Source: Wyeomyia smithii (taxonomy: Eukaryota; Arthropoda; Insecta; Diptera; Culicidae). Taken from it: a stretch of 64,000 bases of DNA. Of this stretch, positions 32,407 to 45,208 are shown one piece after another (the stretch's first letter is position 1; the number at the start of each line of letters is the position of its first letter). The stretch lies in the NCBI RefSeq assembly GCF_029784165.1, contig NC_073694.1:31415506-31479505 (forward strand), read 5' to 3'. The notes beneath the pieces are model-generated. The model did not search any database. It was not told the DNA's origin and saw only the letters and a program-made list of their open reading frames with translations. Both the position numbers and the translations under genes were made by a program.

Positions 32407-34740
32407 GAAAGCCAGTCCGACAGGAGGGATCCTACCATTTTGACGCGCTACCTTCGTTCTGTAGTGGGTTTTGTTTCATCACTTTACGAAAATGACGAAT
32501 TTGTTTTGTTCTTTGTAATAGTTGGTATTATTTTGGCCCCGGTTGCTTGGGTAGTTTTCCGTATTTGTTAGCCACGTTGGGAAATGGTTACAAGCAGGGC
32601 TATGTTATCTGATCATTCCCGCGTTAGATCAGTTGCCGTTCACGAAATCGGAGCTTTTTATAGAGACAGGAAGCACAGTTTTTCCCACAGGCCAAATCGA
32701 TCAGCTGTGAACAGGTAGGCTTTTGTGTTAGGCAGTGACACGTGATAAACCGAAAAACAGTTGGTTACGTTCTATGAGTTGCTGTTGGTCACCACGGATA
32801 TTAGATATCAGGCTTATGTGGAAACTTGAAACCTAAGCGAGATTCTATCGTTGATTTTTTTATTGCACACCGGAATCGACGCATAGCTGTTCTTCTCGGT
32901 TTTCTGATGGTGATCTAAGCGCTACGCCTTTTCGGTTATTTTGTTTATAAATTTTACAAAACTGTTTCAATAATTTTATGGTTCGAACTCTTGCAAGGCG
33001 ACATCCAAATTCGTGGAAAAAATATATCAGGACTGTAACTGAAAGAGCTGAAACTACCAAGGCTTAAACTGAAATTAGGCAACAATGAAATATTCTGAAA
33101 ACTTCCTGCAAATTATGCTATTTTCGGAATGTTAGTAGTTTGTTCAATTCTCATGTTAATAATAGCTGCTTATGAGTCAGCAAATTTTTGAATGTTTTGA
33201 ATGGCATAATACAATGTAACTGTAATGTATTATGTGATAGTTTTAGGTATATTCTATCGTTCTCGTATTTTATAGTTTTTTCATTTTTTTTTGTCGTGTA
33301 GCTGATATTTTATTCTTCGTCTAATTTTCGGCTTGTTATTCTTGTTTTAAGCTTTTTTATTTTATTCTTTTTGACACTTGGCTTCTCTAACTTCCTGCTT
33401 TCGTCATAGCTCCGACGTGTAATTGAGTCGCTAATTTGAGAGCTCGTAGCCTTATTTTATCTTGATTTATAATTCGAAACTGTCGGGAATGTTTTATTGT
33501 CGTGTTTTACTTAATAATACGCTGCTTGAAATCTGCAAACAGCTGATAAAGCTCTATGATGTATGTATGTCCCCGTTCGTTCGACAATAGCCTACAGTAA
33601 CCATTTACCAACGTATCGACCAACACGAAGGAAGCTCGTCAAAATGTTCTATTCCTCCTGGAGCACGTACTGGAATAGTTGGCTGATCAAAGGAAAAGTA
33701 GAAAAAGTAGAAACCAGAAGTGCCATTGCCAACAATTTCCCTGTGAAACGTTCCGACCCATAAATATGATAGAAAACGAAACCGCCAAGAGGCGGTTAAT
33801 AGAGCACATTTTTCTACCATTTATAGGATAACCCTAACAAACTTATATGATGAAGCACATCCGCAGTTTATTCGAAATAATAACGATTACCGTTTTTTTT
33901 TGAAAAGTACCAGAATATGACCTAGATCATCTAGGTTAGGCTAAATCAAAAGCAATAACATAAATGGCAGCAAGAAGATGATTGAAATGGTCAAAGAGTA
34001 GTTGAAATTACGCTGAGCCTTGCAAGGTTTTTATATATTTCGTACTATACTTAAGAAGCTTTCATTCCATTTGCGTTAATGGTTTACATGTGAAGAAAAG
34101 GCTTGCTCCACAACGGGCTCAAAAGTAACTCAACACTGCATATAAACCATACGTAACCAAAACTTATTTAAATTACGCGGTTAGCAGATTGGAATCTTCG
34201 ATACCACATTTTCAACAATAGGTTGTAAATATACCTCTATATGTATCTACATTTTACAGTAACCTAGAGATTAATAGTTTTACGGTTCGTTCGAAGACAA
34301 AAATGTTGTAACGTTTCCTTATTTATTCCGTTGTCTACTATTTTATTTTAGAACAAGCCTGGGGCATCCAAAAGATGCCCCGAATTGGGATACGGTGAAG
34401 GGTACAAAATTCGTAATCACATGCGCGTTATCTCGAGAGAAAAAGCCGTTCCGAAGGCGAAAAAGTTTCAACTGTTGTGTATAGTGTATATATCGGTTTT
34501 AGACGTTGATGGAAAGTTACATGAACTTTAACGAACGAAAGATTGAATAGCACCGCGACGAATTATTTTAGAAGCTGCTTAATGATGATGAGAGCACCAA
34601 CAGATATGATCCTATTTTTCTGTATGGTAGTAGAGCAGAGGAAGAGGAAATGCAAGCGGTACTATTTTTTTAAATACTTAACAGTAGACTGTAAAATCAT
34701 TAAAGGCAAATATTCAAAACAATAATAAAGCAATTACACC
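32407..34740 (+). other. Likely 3' UTR and downstream sequence of the coiled-coil gene
   Basis: AT-rich, with no convincing gene, transposon end or protein match. The first good poly(A) signal in a suitable context is AATAAA at 34724-34729, which would make a 3' UTR of about 2.3 kb; another lies near 34896. The transcript end is inference. Confidence 0.35.
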
Positions 34741-35869
34741 ATTTTAAACGATTGCTGTGTAAGGAAGAAGGCATATTCCGAAAACCATACCTTCGAGAGA
34801 CATAAGCAGTTTATTTCGACTAAGAACCGGTATGAATAAGATAATGTTATATAAGCTGTAGGAACGTGGAGTAAGCAGTGGAATTCCCTCATTAAAATAA
34901 ATTTCAAGGGAAAAGAAATGCTAGTTCTTTAATCGCACCGAACCGTATGGGAACTACACAGACAACACAGACAACTACAACAGTTTCCAGAAGTGAACAA
35001 AAAGAAAATTTGAATAAATATGAGATTGGACAAACTGAACTTACAAAATACAGGTTTCCAGAAGGAATAGGAGAAAGTGTTTATTATACCATTTAAAAGA
35101 GTCAGTGCCTGAAAACTTATATTTGTCACCCAGTTAGAGTTTTACCTGATCTTGCTTTTTGACATTTTGCAAAATCAACCATAGATTGATATCAAACTTT
35201 CATAAAGATCCGAGCAATAGGGAGGAAGTTAGAGCGATTTTAAGCGCACCTCGTCACAGCTGCTCAAGCTAAACTTGAAACCTAATACCTAATACGTTTA
35301 TTTCGAAATGGTGTTTCCCAAGAATGTTTTTGCCGTGTTCACGATTGCGGTAAAACTACTGAACCGATTTTTTTTAATCTTTTTTTTTTAAATGTTCGTT
35401 ATAAGTTCCCCAGTCGTTGAAAGATCGTTTTTTGATACACGAAGTTTGAATTTGCCAAAAAAAAGATGCAATTTTTAGCGCTCGACACATGTTTTTTCGG
35501 GCAAAAACGTCCCCGTTTGCACTGAAAGCAAATGATCGTTCAGATATACTGCACACTTCTAAACTAATGAAATAATATCATTTTTTTTTTATTTCAGTCG
35601 ATTTGCTGGGTCTCTATCGTAAACACCTCAAACCTCAGCAAAAATATAGCGTTTGGGGGAAACGGCCGTAACTCCACAAATAATTGGTATTTCTTATAAA
35701 CAAACGTGTTTTTTTTTTGTGGTTGATTAACAGAACTTTAAGAAAGTTGCAGCTTTTATGCAATAGAAAAGGTGCTACACACTTGAAAAAAATCCAACTC
35801 TTTTTTCTCGAGCAAAAAGGTATATAGCCCTTTAATGTACTTTTGTGTGGAAACCTAAACATATTTCAG

Positions 35870-36260
35870 CACTCATGAAGATCTACGTGACAAACCTATA
35901 TTTTATTTAAAAGCTGACAAGGGAAAACACATTAAAGAATGCCAACCCGTTCTTGGAGATGCATTGGATGAAGGATCTTCCAAAAGTGCATAAACCGGGT
36001 AATGAAATGAGAAATATTGTTTCTGCTGCGGGGGCACCAACGAAAAAATTGGCAAAATGATTGGTCAAAGAATTTCGATCAATGCCGAACAAATTTACTA
36101 GTTGAACTGCTAAAAGCACAGCAATTTAGTTGAAAATTTTAAATCTTCAGGGGGTATCGACACTGACGAAATATTTTCACCAGATTTGATGTCAAGACGC
36201 TCTTCATGTATCCCAGTAAAAGTAGCCATGAATCTTTCGAAAGATTGGCTTTTCTCTCAA
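35870..36260 (+). pseudogene. Penelope-like element reverse-transcriptase remnant
   Basis: Frames give FYLKADKGKHI, then LPKVHKPGNEMRNIVSAAGA and PTKKLAKWLVKEF, then a degraded ST.FVE-like and IPV-like part. These are the conserved N-terminal RT blocks of Penelope-like elements (ADKG, LPKxHKP, P..KLA..L). It has several stops. No GIY-YIG endonuclease is seen after it. Confidence 0.7.
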
Positions 36261-36629
36261 GGATGTGACATAGATTGAAAAAATTAAGCGCGCAGTTACG
36301 TAAAGTTAACCCGACTGTGCATGGGAGGCAATTAGTATTCATTTCGAGAGAAATTTTACAAACAAACAAAAGGAGCGTCTATGAGAAATCCTCTTTCTTA
36401 TGAACTTGCTATGGCAAACATGGAGAAATAACCAAAGAAAAAGATTCCTTGCCAGATCATTGAAGGTCTTGTAACGTAACGTTGAACAACCAAATTTTTA
36501 ATTTTGAGTAAACTTCACAGTTACGTTACTGTCTCAATTACCCCCTCCCTCCATGTAACGTAGACTGAAATGTTTTTCTTTCTGGTTGATGAAAAAGTGA
36601 TGTACAAGTTCAAGGCACAAGTTTAAATA

Positions 36630-36900
36630 TCTAAGGTATTTATTTTTATTCTCGCTCTTTTCCGTCGATCTAGTTCTGCCACTGCTATTGTGTCAATCAT
36701 CGACGCCCAGAGAGGCGCGATTCCACCTAGGACCCTGATTAACGAAAAGGCGCGACTCGTAAATTAACGCCAACAGCTTTACTTTCTCATGCGATGGAAG
36801 GTGTGATCCTAGAGATTTTTCGCCACAGAAAATCTCTCGGTGTCAGCCAAGTTTGGGTCGATTGTGTATCGCACTCACTCTTGAATTCCTATCCTCTGCA
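36630..36900 (-). repeat. Possible 3' end of a non-LTR element or SINE
   Basis: This less AT-rich block reads on the - strand through GATCGACGGAAAAGAGCG to an A-rich AATAAAAATAAATAC end, as retroposed 3' tails do. No protein is recognisable and the family is unknown. Confidence 0.3.
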
Positions 36901-37997
36901 CTCATAAAATAAACATTTTGAACAGAATGGTGAAAATTTTTTTAAAATCAAATTCCTTCCTGAAATATAACAAGAATCCCCTGATATTTTTCAGCATTCG
37001 GCACAAAAAGGTGCATCGTAGAAGAACGCAACTTTGAAATCTCAGTGGAAAAAGATCGATCAGATTTTATATAATACCGTCTGCCGGGGCTCACCCCGTA
37101 AGTTGATGAGATTTCTTGATCTCAATTAGGCCACGGGGGTGAGATTGTGCCAAAACGGGAAATGTTTGTATGTTAAATTACTTGAGATTTCTAGAACCTA
37201 ATATCTCAAATTCAATACTTTATGAAACGTGACATATTCATTCACAACTTCAAATAAAATATAGATAATATCAGTGAACTGTTTCACTTAAATAATGTTT
37301 CAAAGTACAGGGTGAAAAACATGCGCAAATAACGTTATCCAAAAATGTCCCAGGGAAACCAACCCGATCAAGAAATCACATCAATTTACTGCTCAGTTGA
37401 TACGTTAGGATGTCGTCTCCAATGTGTTGAGGAAATATTATGCATTGAACCTGTGTTGGCTCAGAAAATAATGTTTTTCCAAACTGTACACTTTTCGAGC
37501 CCTTTTGGGGTGAGATTGTCCCAAGCTATAAAGAACGGTACAGTGTGCGGAATTCACATTCACGACAAAATTATATCAGTATACACCAAAATACCTGTTT
37601 ACATAGGGTATGTTTTTTTTTCTCCACAGCATAGGGTATGTTGTCTAGCTATGATATTATTTAAAATAATGACTAAAAGCTTAAGAAGCTTACTGTTCTC
37701 AACTGTTCGATGGAAATTTACAATGATTGATATTACTTATGGAATGTAACAAAGTTTTGTACACCTATTCTATACGAACTGATGACTTTTAAAGCGAGGA
37801 AGGAGGGTTGTGGGTACGTTTCCAGCGGTTTTGAGATCTCTAATGGAAAATACAATGGTCAATGACACATAATTTTTAAAACGAAAAGTCTTCTCAGGCT
37901 TTATGTCCTAACGTTCTCCCTTTCTAAGCTACCTGGAGACGCACTATGTGTAAAGAGACTGTCTATTAGCCATGTTCTAATAACTGGTTACTCCAGA

Positions 37998-39025
37998 CAG
38001 GGCTGGCGTCACACTATTTTCCCGAGTGGGTAGTAAGAAACAGGTAAGGTTCATGGGTGGTCTTCTGGCAGTTAACCGGAATAATCGACATGGCGGGCGA
38101 AAACATGCGTGTAGGCAAGTTTTTGTATTCTCTCTTCGTTCGATTTATTTATTTTCCCTCAGTTTTCGAGACAAAATTGTTGGAGTAGGTCTTAAACTTC
38201 AGTTTTTCCCAGAAACTCTCGATGGGGCGCAGCTAGGGGACACTCCTTCGCCTCCAACAAATGCTCTAAGTAGTAAGCCGGCGGCAGATTTGGCCAGTAC
38301 AACGCGTTTTCGCCCTTATCGTATTTCTTGATGAACGACGCAACTACCGGCAGGCATTTCTTACTATAAATTTCCCCGTTTACGGCCTGTACGGAGCGAA
38401 AGAAGAGCCGCTTTGATTTTGAAATCTAGTAAATTACAAAGTGCCCCGCCAGTCGTTGCCATCCATGTTCGCCAGCTAATTTTCACAGCTTGACCGGTCT
38501 TCAGCATCTTTTGGAGCTTCTTATCGCTCACGGTCGTCGGGCTCTCTTTCGATGCTTTGATTGTTGTCCAATAGTGCCAAGATATTGTAGATGCCGGAGC
38601 GGGCGTATCCCCAATGTCCCCGATATTCGTTTTTCACGTGGCGGGGTACCGTTCTTTGAACGCGCACACTTCTGAATTAAATAGTTTTACTGTTTTCGCT
38701 ATCACGGGTAGAGTTGGAGTTAATTTTCTTCTGCTGACTCGTGGGTTATTATCATTGGGTTGTTACCAAACCCATACCAAATCGGCAATATTTTTGCATT
38801 TTTTAATGCAAACGTTAAGGCTCAACAGATTTGTCAACAAATCTCCTTCCAAAATTCAAACTTAATCGGACTTCTGGTAAGGCTTCACTTACAGTACCAT
38901 TCAAAACCATTAAAACATTACATTTTTTTGGTTTTGTCCGATAATTCCGTGTGGGTAAATACCAACAGGGATATTTTCCGAGTGGGTAGTACTACCCATA
39001 CTACCCACATCAACCGCCGGCCCTG
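37998..39025. mobile_element. hAT-like element (CAGGGCTGGC) with perfect 8-bp duplication
   Basis: The ends CAGGGCTGGCG and inverted CAGGGCCGGCGG are flanked by ACTCCAGA on both sides (37990-37997, 39026-39033). The subterminal repeats are GAGTGGGTAGTA. The interior carries a mariner-type transposase remnant. Confidence 0.85.
38030..38700 (-). pseudogene. Tc1/mariner-superfamily transposase remnant inside a hAT-like element
   Basis: On the - strand broken frames encode DNNQSIERKPTTVSDKKLQK, then KKYDKGENALYWPNLPPAYY and LRPIESFWEKLKFKT. The last two correspond to the catalytic-core end (WPDLA..HY and P.LRPIE.FW) of Tc1/mariner transposases. Frameshifts and gaps make it inactive. Confidence 0.65.
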
Positions 39026-40177
39026 ACTCCAGATATCGATTTGATCCAGTAATACATTTTTTTATAATTCATATGAAACGTAGTTTCTGGTCAACCCCCT
39101 ACAGCCCCTAATAGTCCACGTTGTTTATGGTCGTCCCTATACTTACTGTTTTATCATTTTATTCATGTGGATTATTCGTAGATGCGCTAGCAATGGGCGA
39201 TCTTTGAACAAAAATCGATTCTCCTGCATCGATTAATCAAAATCAATAAAATCGATTCGTAGGAAAATCGAGCCTGAAAAATCGATTTACCAAAAATCGA
39301 TTTTTGTTCGGTATAAGCTTTTTACGACTTTTTTTGGCTATATTTATGGAGATTTTGTTTTGTTTGCGTTTTCTGGTTTATTAATCATGTTCGTCGAGTT
39401 TTCGTACACAACATCTACTAACGATACGGCTTTTTTAGTTTATTGCCATCTTCTTTAACCGCGTGTACTCTTAGCGTTTTTTTTTCTACTAAAAGTTTTC
39501 GCTGTCGCTCATCCCATAGACCATTTCACGAGACGTTTGGGAACTTGATTCATGAACGAAATTTTGACAGAAAGTTTGGAACCGCTGACATAATGCACGT
39601 GAAAGCATCAAGAACATCAGCAGGATCCGTGACACCTGTCAGTTCGTGAAATGGTCTATTGTTTCGGATGCACTAAGAGCAATTCAAACCTGTATACGGT
39701 CAGGTTTTTTTTACGCGGGGGATACGTACCTCGTAAAAAAACGCATAAAAACCGCGGTAATTCGAAAATCCGCGTAAAAAAAAACGCGCTCATTCAAAAA
39801 TCCGCGTAAAAAACAACCTCGCTAATTTAAAAATCCGCGTAAAATAACACGTTTTTTTTAAACCCGCGTAAAGTAGTCCAGCAAGGAGGGCTTTAGAAAA
39901 AACGCGAGACGCTCTAGAACCAGTATTCAAAATTGTCCTCTTTGACGGTCATTCCGGATCTTTCGGTGGGCGGAGGGTATTTTTTGGACTAAGTCTTTTA
40001 CTATATAAACACTTAAACGTTTCTGGTTCCAAACCCACGTTAATTCGGAAATTCGCGAAAATTGTTTTGAATAAGCGCGGTGTCGCGTAAAAAAACCGCG
40101 TTAACTCAAAAATCCGCGTAAAAAAACTCGAAAAAAAATCCGCGTATAAAAAAACCGTCTAAAAAAAATCTGACTCT

Positions 40178-40509
40178 AATTGGGTTATTTAGTTATTCAC
40201 GGATTTCCGATTTTTATATATCATCCAAAAGAGTGTAATATTTTTTAAGCAAAACGTGATTTCTTCAAACTTTATATCATTTTCCTTCGGTTTCTAAATG
40301 AAAAATAAAAATTCGCTCTAAATCGTTACAATGACAGTTGGTAGATGGGCTAACTGTCATTGTAGCGGTTTCGAGCAGATTTCAAGAAGTTTTAAATCGT
40401 GATTCAAAAAGCGAAGGACAATGATAGAATTTTTTTAAATCACCTTTTACTTGGAAAATTCAGATCATTCAGATGCTATGAAAAACTGATATAGCTGAAC
40501 AACCCAATT
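40178..40509. mobile_element. Inverted-repeat MITE, ends AATTGGGTT (copy 3)
   Basis: Full-length palindromic copy with the same centre (CAATGACAGTT) as copy 2. Confidence 0.75.
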
Positions 40510-41279
40510 CATAAAAAAATCGGAACATCCGCAGAACAAACTCAAATAAACAAAAATGGCGAGCGCGACACCATGCAGAACAGAATACAGCACGGCATAT
40601 ACACGACCATTTAATTCAACTTTTGCAATATTTGAGTTAACGAGTACCCCGCTACTCATAGTTGAAAAATAAGCGCATATGCCTTTTCTACCTAAATAAA
40701 AAATTGGTGCTTGATAGTAAACACCCACAACGATAGTAAACAACATCCCTACGGAAGCCAATTTTCAAAAAGTGCACTTGCAGAGGTAGCAAATATGAAA
40801 TAATGTTGGCTAATATCCAAAATGGTAAATTCAATATCCAATGCAATGCAAAATTTCAGCTAAATCGGAATTCAGGAGTATTTGGTCTAAATTTCACTTT
40901 CTCGACTTATGAAGAAAAGCACAGTTTGTAATAGTTTTTTTTTGTGCCAAATGTCTTATACCTTGTTCACACTATAGCAGATATCACGTGATATCGCGTA
41001 TCTTGTATCATGTGAACTGGTTATTAGAAATGTATAAAACGTCGAGGTCGGGTGTTATCCGAAAAATCGAATTTTGCTAACTGTTCGTGAAGGCGAAATT
41101 TTGAACACTACTTCTAAATAAAACTGTCAAAGTCAATTTCCATTGCCACCCCAATGTACACCAATCAGATAGTAATGATTGTATACAATATATGGCAAAC
41201 TTTCGAGACGGTCTTGTGGTCTGCTAATTTATATTCAGTTCGAGGTGCAAACTTGTCTCGTCGTTCTTTTCATCCTCGC

Positions 41280-41513
41280 TAGGTATGGGCGAACGGCTCA
41301 CGAGCCGTTCATATGAACCGGTTCTTAGGAAAGAGCGAAAGAACGAACGGCTCACGAAAAAGAATCACGGTTCTTTGGGCGCACCAGAACTGTTTGGTTC
41401 GCGCGAACCCGAAGTTTACTGAGACAACACGAACTGTCAACGCTCGTGAATCATTGTGAACCATGAGTCGGTTTAGAGCCGCTCTTGCAAAAGAGCCGTT
41501 TTACTCACCCCTA
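41280..41513. mobile_element. Small hAT-like MITE (ACGGCTC repeats)
   Basis: The ends TAGGTATGGGCGAACGGCTC and, inverted, TAGGGGTGAGTAAAACGGCT agree well. The flanks ATCCTCGC and ATCCTTGA agree at 6 of 8. The interior repeats GAACGGCTCACGA. Confidence 0.6.
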
Positions 41514-44500
41514 ATCCTTGATATATTTCACAACGCATGCGTATTAGCCAAATTTCATACGGGTTTGTCTATTGATGTCGCGTTTACAAAGGCAAAAAAT
41601 GGTTCCTGCGTTAAAAATACTGGAGGGACTTAATTTAGCTGCGGATTGTTCTTTTTCAACTCGACGACAAGGTTATCCAGCTTTCCTGACCTACAGAAAA
41701 CGTCAAAATGGGCTGCGTGCACTATACGCCATTACCGTTCGTGAAAAGCTGGATATGCTGGAAATGGGGGTGGTGACATACTCATGAAAAAAGTTGTCAT
41801 GGACGTAGACAATTGTTTAAACCAACAAAAACATTTGAAGTGCGTTTTTCTCGGTTTCATGTCTATTGAATTTTAGCCCATTCTTCAACTATGGACCTCC
41901 CGGTAAAAAATTGACACATTTTTCAGATCAGTGTCCGAATTCCGAGCACACACTTCTTCGGAGAGAAGAAAAAAATTTCGTATACTATCAACAAAGAAAT
42001 TTTTTTTAGCTTCAAAGAAAAGTGTTCTCGGAATTCGGCCGCAGATTACGTTAGCAACAATAAATGCAATCACTATTGTTTTCAATCCGTTTTGCACACA
42101 TTTATTTTTCAGGCGGAAAAAAACGATCTTGCCATCCAAAGGATCGATTCAGCAGAAGATCGCGCGAAGAAAAATCGATTCAAAAAATCAATGAATCGAC
42201 TAGAATAAATCGATTTTGCAAAAATCGGATCGATCTTGCCCATTGCTAAGATGCGCTACTGTTCATTTAACAGGTATTAAATTCAACTTTTTGTTTTTGG
42301 CACAATCTCACCCCATAGAAGGGGTGAGATTAGGCTAAAGTTCATCGAATTTTTAGCAAAATTATAGTTTATTGTAACTTAACCATACTTGCGGCAGTTG
42401 TTAATTTAAGTGTGCATTGACGTGATTTGGATCAAACTCATTGCCTAATTGTGTGCATTACAAGCTAAGGCACAAAAACGTATCCTTTTTTGGCACAATC
42501 TCACCCCGGCATACGGTAGTTTCTTCCTCGACATACCTTTTTTCTTCCTTGACGTCATTTTAATCAGATACGTAGATTTTAGCTTAGAATTTTTAGAATA
42601 ACTCTTAAACTACGACAATTCAAACGCACATTTATTCTTACCGAACAAAAATATGAGTGCGGTTAGTAATTGAACCAGTTGGATAATGATGCACTAGTTG
42701 GTGATGGTGATGGTGTATTTAAATCAAGCATTAACTTAAATCATGTTTTCCTACGACTTCATTAATTAACAACGGTATGCATGTTGTATAGCTATTATAT
42801 TTTAAGCTTTTTCCACTCCACTTCAAGTATGAGATAGACTAGAATGGCGTCGTTCTACTCGAAACCTGTTACTGCCGTTTCTGTGTAAATGACGAATCAA
42901 TACCCAACCCCTTGGGTGGAAGTGAAAACCATTCAATAAAAAGGGTCTATATTTTGAAACCCTTTTTTATTGATTAGCGTGAATAGCTCTGCTTCGTTTA
43001 TTTTCCTTTTGCTTGAAAAAGTATTCAGTGGCTTTTATAGTGTGTTAATGAGTTGATATTTGATCATTTTCCATCATGCGCTAATTTGATTAAGTTGATT
43101 TTTGAAAAAAAAAGGCCCAGGCTTAAGAGTTAAGTTTTGGAGCATTTAAAAACAAATAACTTTTTTCAAGAATAGTCGTTTTTCCATGATGTTAAATGAT
43201 TCTAGGGTTCATTTCATACTGATAAATTTTTTACAAGCATTTTTAATAAGTTATTCGTGATTGCCTAGCTGAAGCTAAAGTTTAACCAACATCATCGGCC
43301 AGGCTCAATTAGGAAAAATGTTCCCAAAAAAAAAGAAAGGATTTGGACATTATTGACAACACATTTATGATAAATATTAGTAAATAATGAGTATGTGTGC
43401 CCAATCACAAATGGTAACTTCTCATCACTGTTAGAAATTTGTAATTTTAATTGTTAAGCAGGTATTAGATGAAGCAAATATTTGCTATTTTTGGTACGAT
43501 TTTTATTTCCACAAAATAAAATCTGTATTGAAAAAGAGCAAATATTTGCTTCGTCTAATACCTGCTTTAGGCTTTGTTTGCTTTTGCTAGGATGGAGCTT
43601 CCGACTAATTCAGTTAATACTTAGCCAGGGGACTCGCATACAAGTTATAGAGACTTGCATGCATGTTCTGATGTAATTTTTGTTTGCGTTTAAATGAAAA
43701 AGAATAATCGGGAAGATGGGAGGAATGAGCCATTTCCCTAAGTTTTTTTTTCACTTATCATTTATTTGACACGGCACAACTTCCCTAAGTTTGATGGAAT
43801 AGAAGTGGGTACCACGTGACTCTCCTTTTTTTTAATATAAAACAGAAGGTTTTTTGAATGTCTACACAAAGTTCTGGTGTAGTGAAATACAATATTTTAA
43901 AAAATCCTAAAATTTACGTATAGTGGTCAAACGAGCTTCTCTGGCAATAAGTGAAAGGAAAAAAGGCATAACGCGATTCTATATCACGATTGTGGACTTT
44001 CATACGAATGAAATTTGACGATTATTACCCTTTTCAGCAGGAGCACACGAATTTTGATTTGTGACCCAAACGATTCTCTTTAAGAGCAGTTTCCTATTTT
44101 TTCCTACATCAAGGAAAGCTCAAGTAAGGATGACTTTTATGTTGATAGCTACATTTTTAGTATGCATTCCACACTGTCCTTCGGAAGGAGCACGTCCATC
44201 GTAACACATTGTCTTGGTCTGGACTGGGTCTTCCAGTGGCATACTTAACAGTTATCACCCATCTTCTTTCTGTTTCGCTTAACAAAGTCGTTTTTTCCCC
44301 TTTGTGCCGAGAAGCATAACGGTTTAGTACCAATCACACGGTTTGATGTCTACTGTCATCAATGCTCCACTTATTCCAGTTTTGTTCCTTTTCACTGGTA
44401 AAGCGCATAACGAACGAATATCAAATCGCCCAAAACGACTGAAAGTCGCTCCGGGAATCAATGTGGCAATAATATGCAAATTGACGATATATGTAGCTTT

Positions 44501-44854
44501 GTTACACATCGAAAAACGCACTGGAATCGGAAATGTATTATCAACTTTAACGACGTATCAGTTGAGCAATTCGTCAAATTTTGATGTACTTAAGCTTTAA
44601 AAGGCATTCGGATGGAACAGTTTCAACAAACATCATTCGTGAAATTTATTAAGAAAGGAGAATTCGAGCTCACTGCATGTTTTACAAATAGCAACTGTTT
44701 TTCTGTTCTTCACTGTGAATTTTGAGTTAAATTGTATCTAATTTTTTCTCTATGGTTTACTATATCTCGTTAACCATTTTACGTTCGTTTATTATTTGTC
44801 GCTTAATGTTTAAATTAACGCTCGCATGGAATGTCTCCTAGACGAAAATATCGT

Positions 44855-45103
44855 TCATCTGAAAATAGTTTCAAGTATAATTATGTTCACAATTGCAAGG
44901 ATCTGCTTGGAGGTTTCGACTGGCGCCTGAACTCGGCACAGCAGCGCGCGTTTACTGAGCTGAGCAAAATTCCGTTTTTCGAGTGAATGGTTACTGCATT
45001 CAGAGGTTTCCGTCTGGAACGTTGGGTCAATGTCAGTGATCACCGACGGTGAGCAGGAATAGGCTGCTGCTTCTGTTGCTGCTAGTGTGCCTTCCCATCC
45101 CCC
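44855..45103 (-). CDS. Candidate final exon (possibly of the GPCR tail)
   Basis: An open frame after CTCCAG at 45104-45109 gives 82 codons, with an Ala/Ser-rich start and SVITDIDPTFQTETSECSNH. The stop is at 44855-44857. It would take the phase-0 donor at 54177. The stretch 44890-45240 is clearly less AT-rich than the sequence on either side, as real exons here are. The acceptor is weak and the 9-kb intron would contain a whole RTE element, so this is a suggestion only. Confidence 0.28.
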   Translation of the reverse strand, partial: GGWEGTLAATEAAAYSCSPSVITDIDPTFQTETSECSNHSLEKRNFAQLSKRALLCRVQAPVETSKQILAIVNIIILETIFR

Positions 45104-45187
45104 CTGGAGTCCGTTTTTCCTGTGCAGAGTTTAGGCCGTTTACCACCGTTCCACTGCCACCCGTTTAGTCGTAGTTTAGCTGCTGTT

Positions 45188-45208
45188 GATGATGATGATG
45201 ATGATGAT
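45188..45208. repeat. GAT trinucleotide microsatellite
   Basis: About seven consecutive GAT units. Confidence 0.9.

Larger units (their letters stand above)
39188..42248. mobile_element. 3-kb hAT-like composite (TIR TAGCAATGGGCGATC), perfect 8-bp duplication
   Basis: The ends TAGCAATGGGCGATC and inverted TAGCAATGGGCAAGATC are flanked by AGATGCGC (39180-39187, 42249-42256). The subterminal regions are rich in AATCGATT. Inside are decayed copies of the CCGCGTAAA MITE (39695-40170), an AATTGGGTT MITE (40178-40509) and a small hAT-like MITE (41280-41513). No transposase is recognised. Confidence 0.85.
37076..42516. mobile_element. TA-flanked inverted-repeat element, later invaded by others
   Basis: The ends CCGTCTGCCGGGG and inverted CCGTATGCCGGGG have TA on each side, and the subterminal repeats read GGGGTGAGATTGTGCC. 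Without the two hAT-like insertions (37998-39025, 39188-42248) the element is about 1.35 kb. A Tc1/mariner-type MITE is the likely class. Confidence 0.65.
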
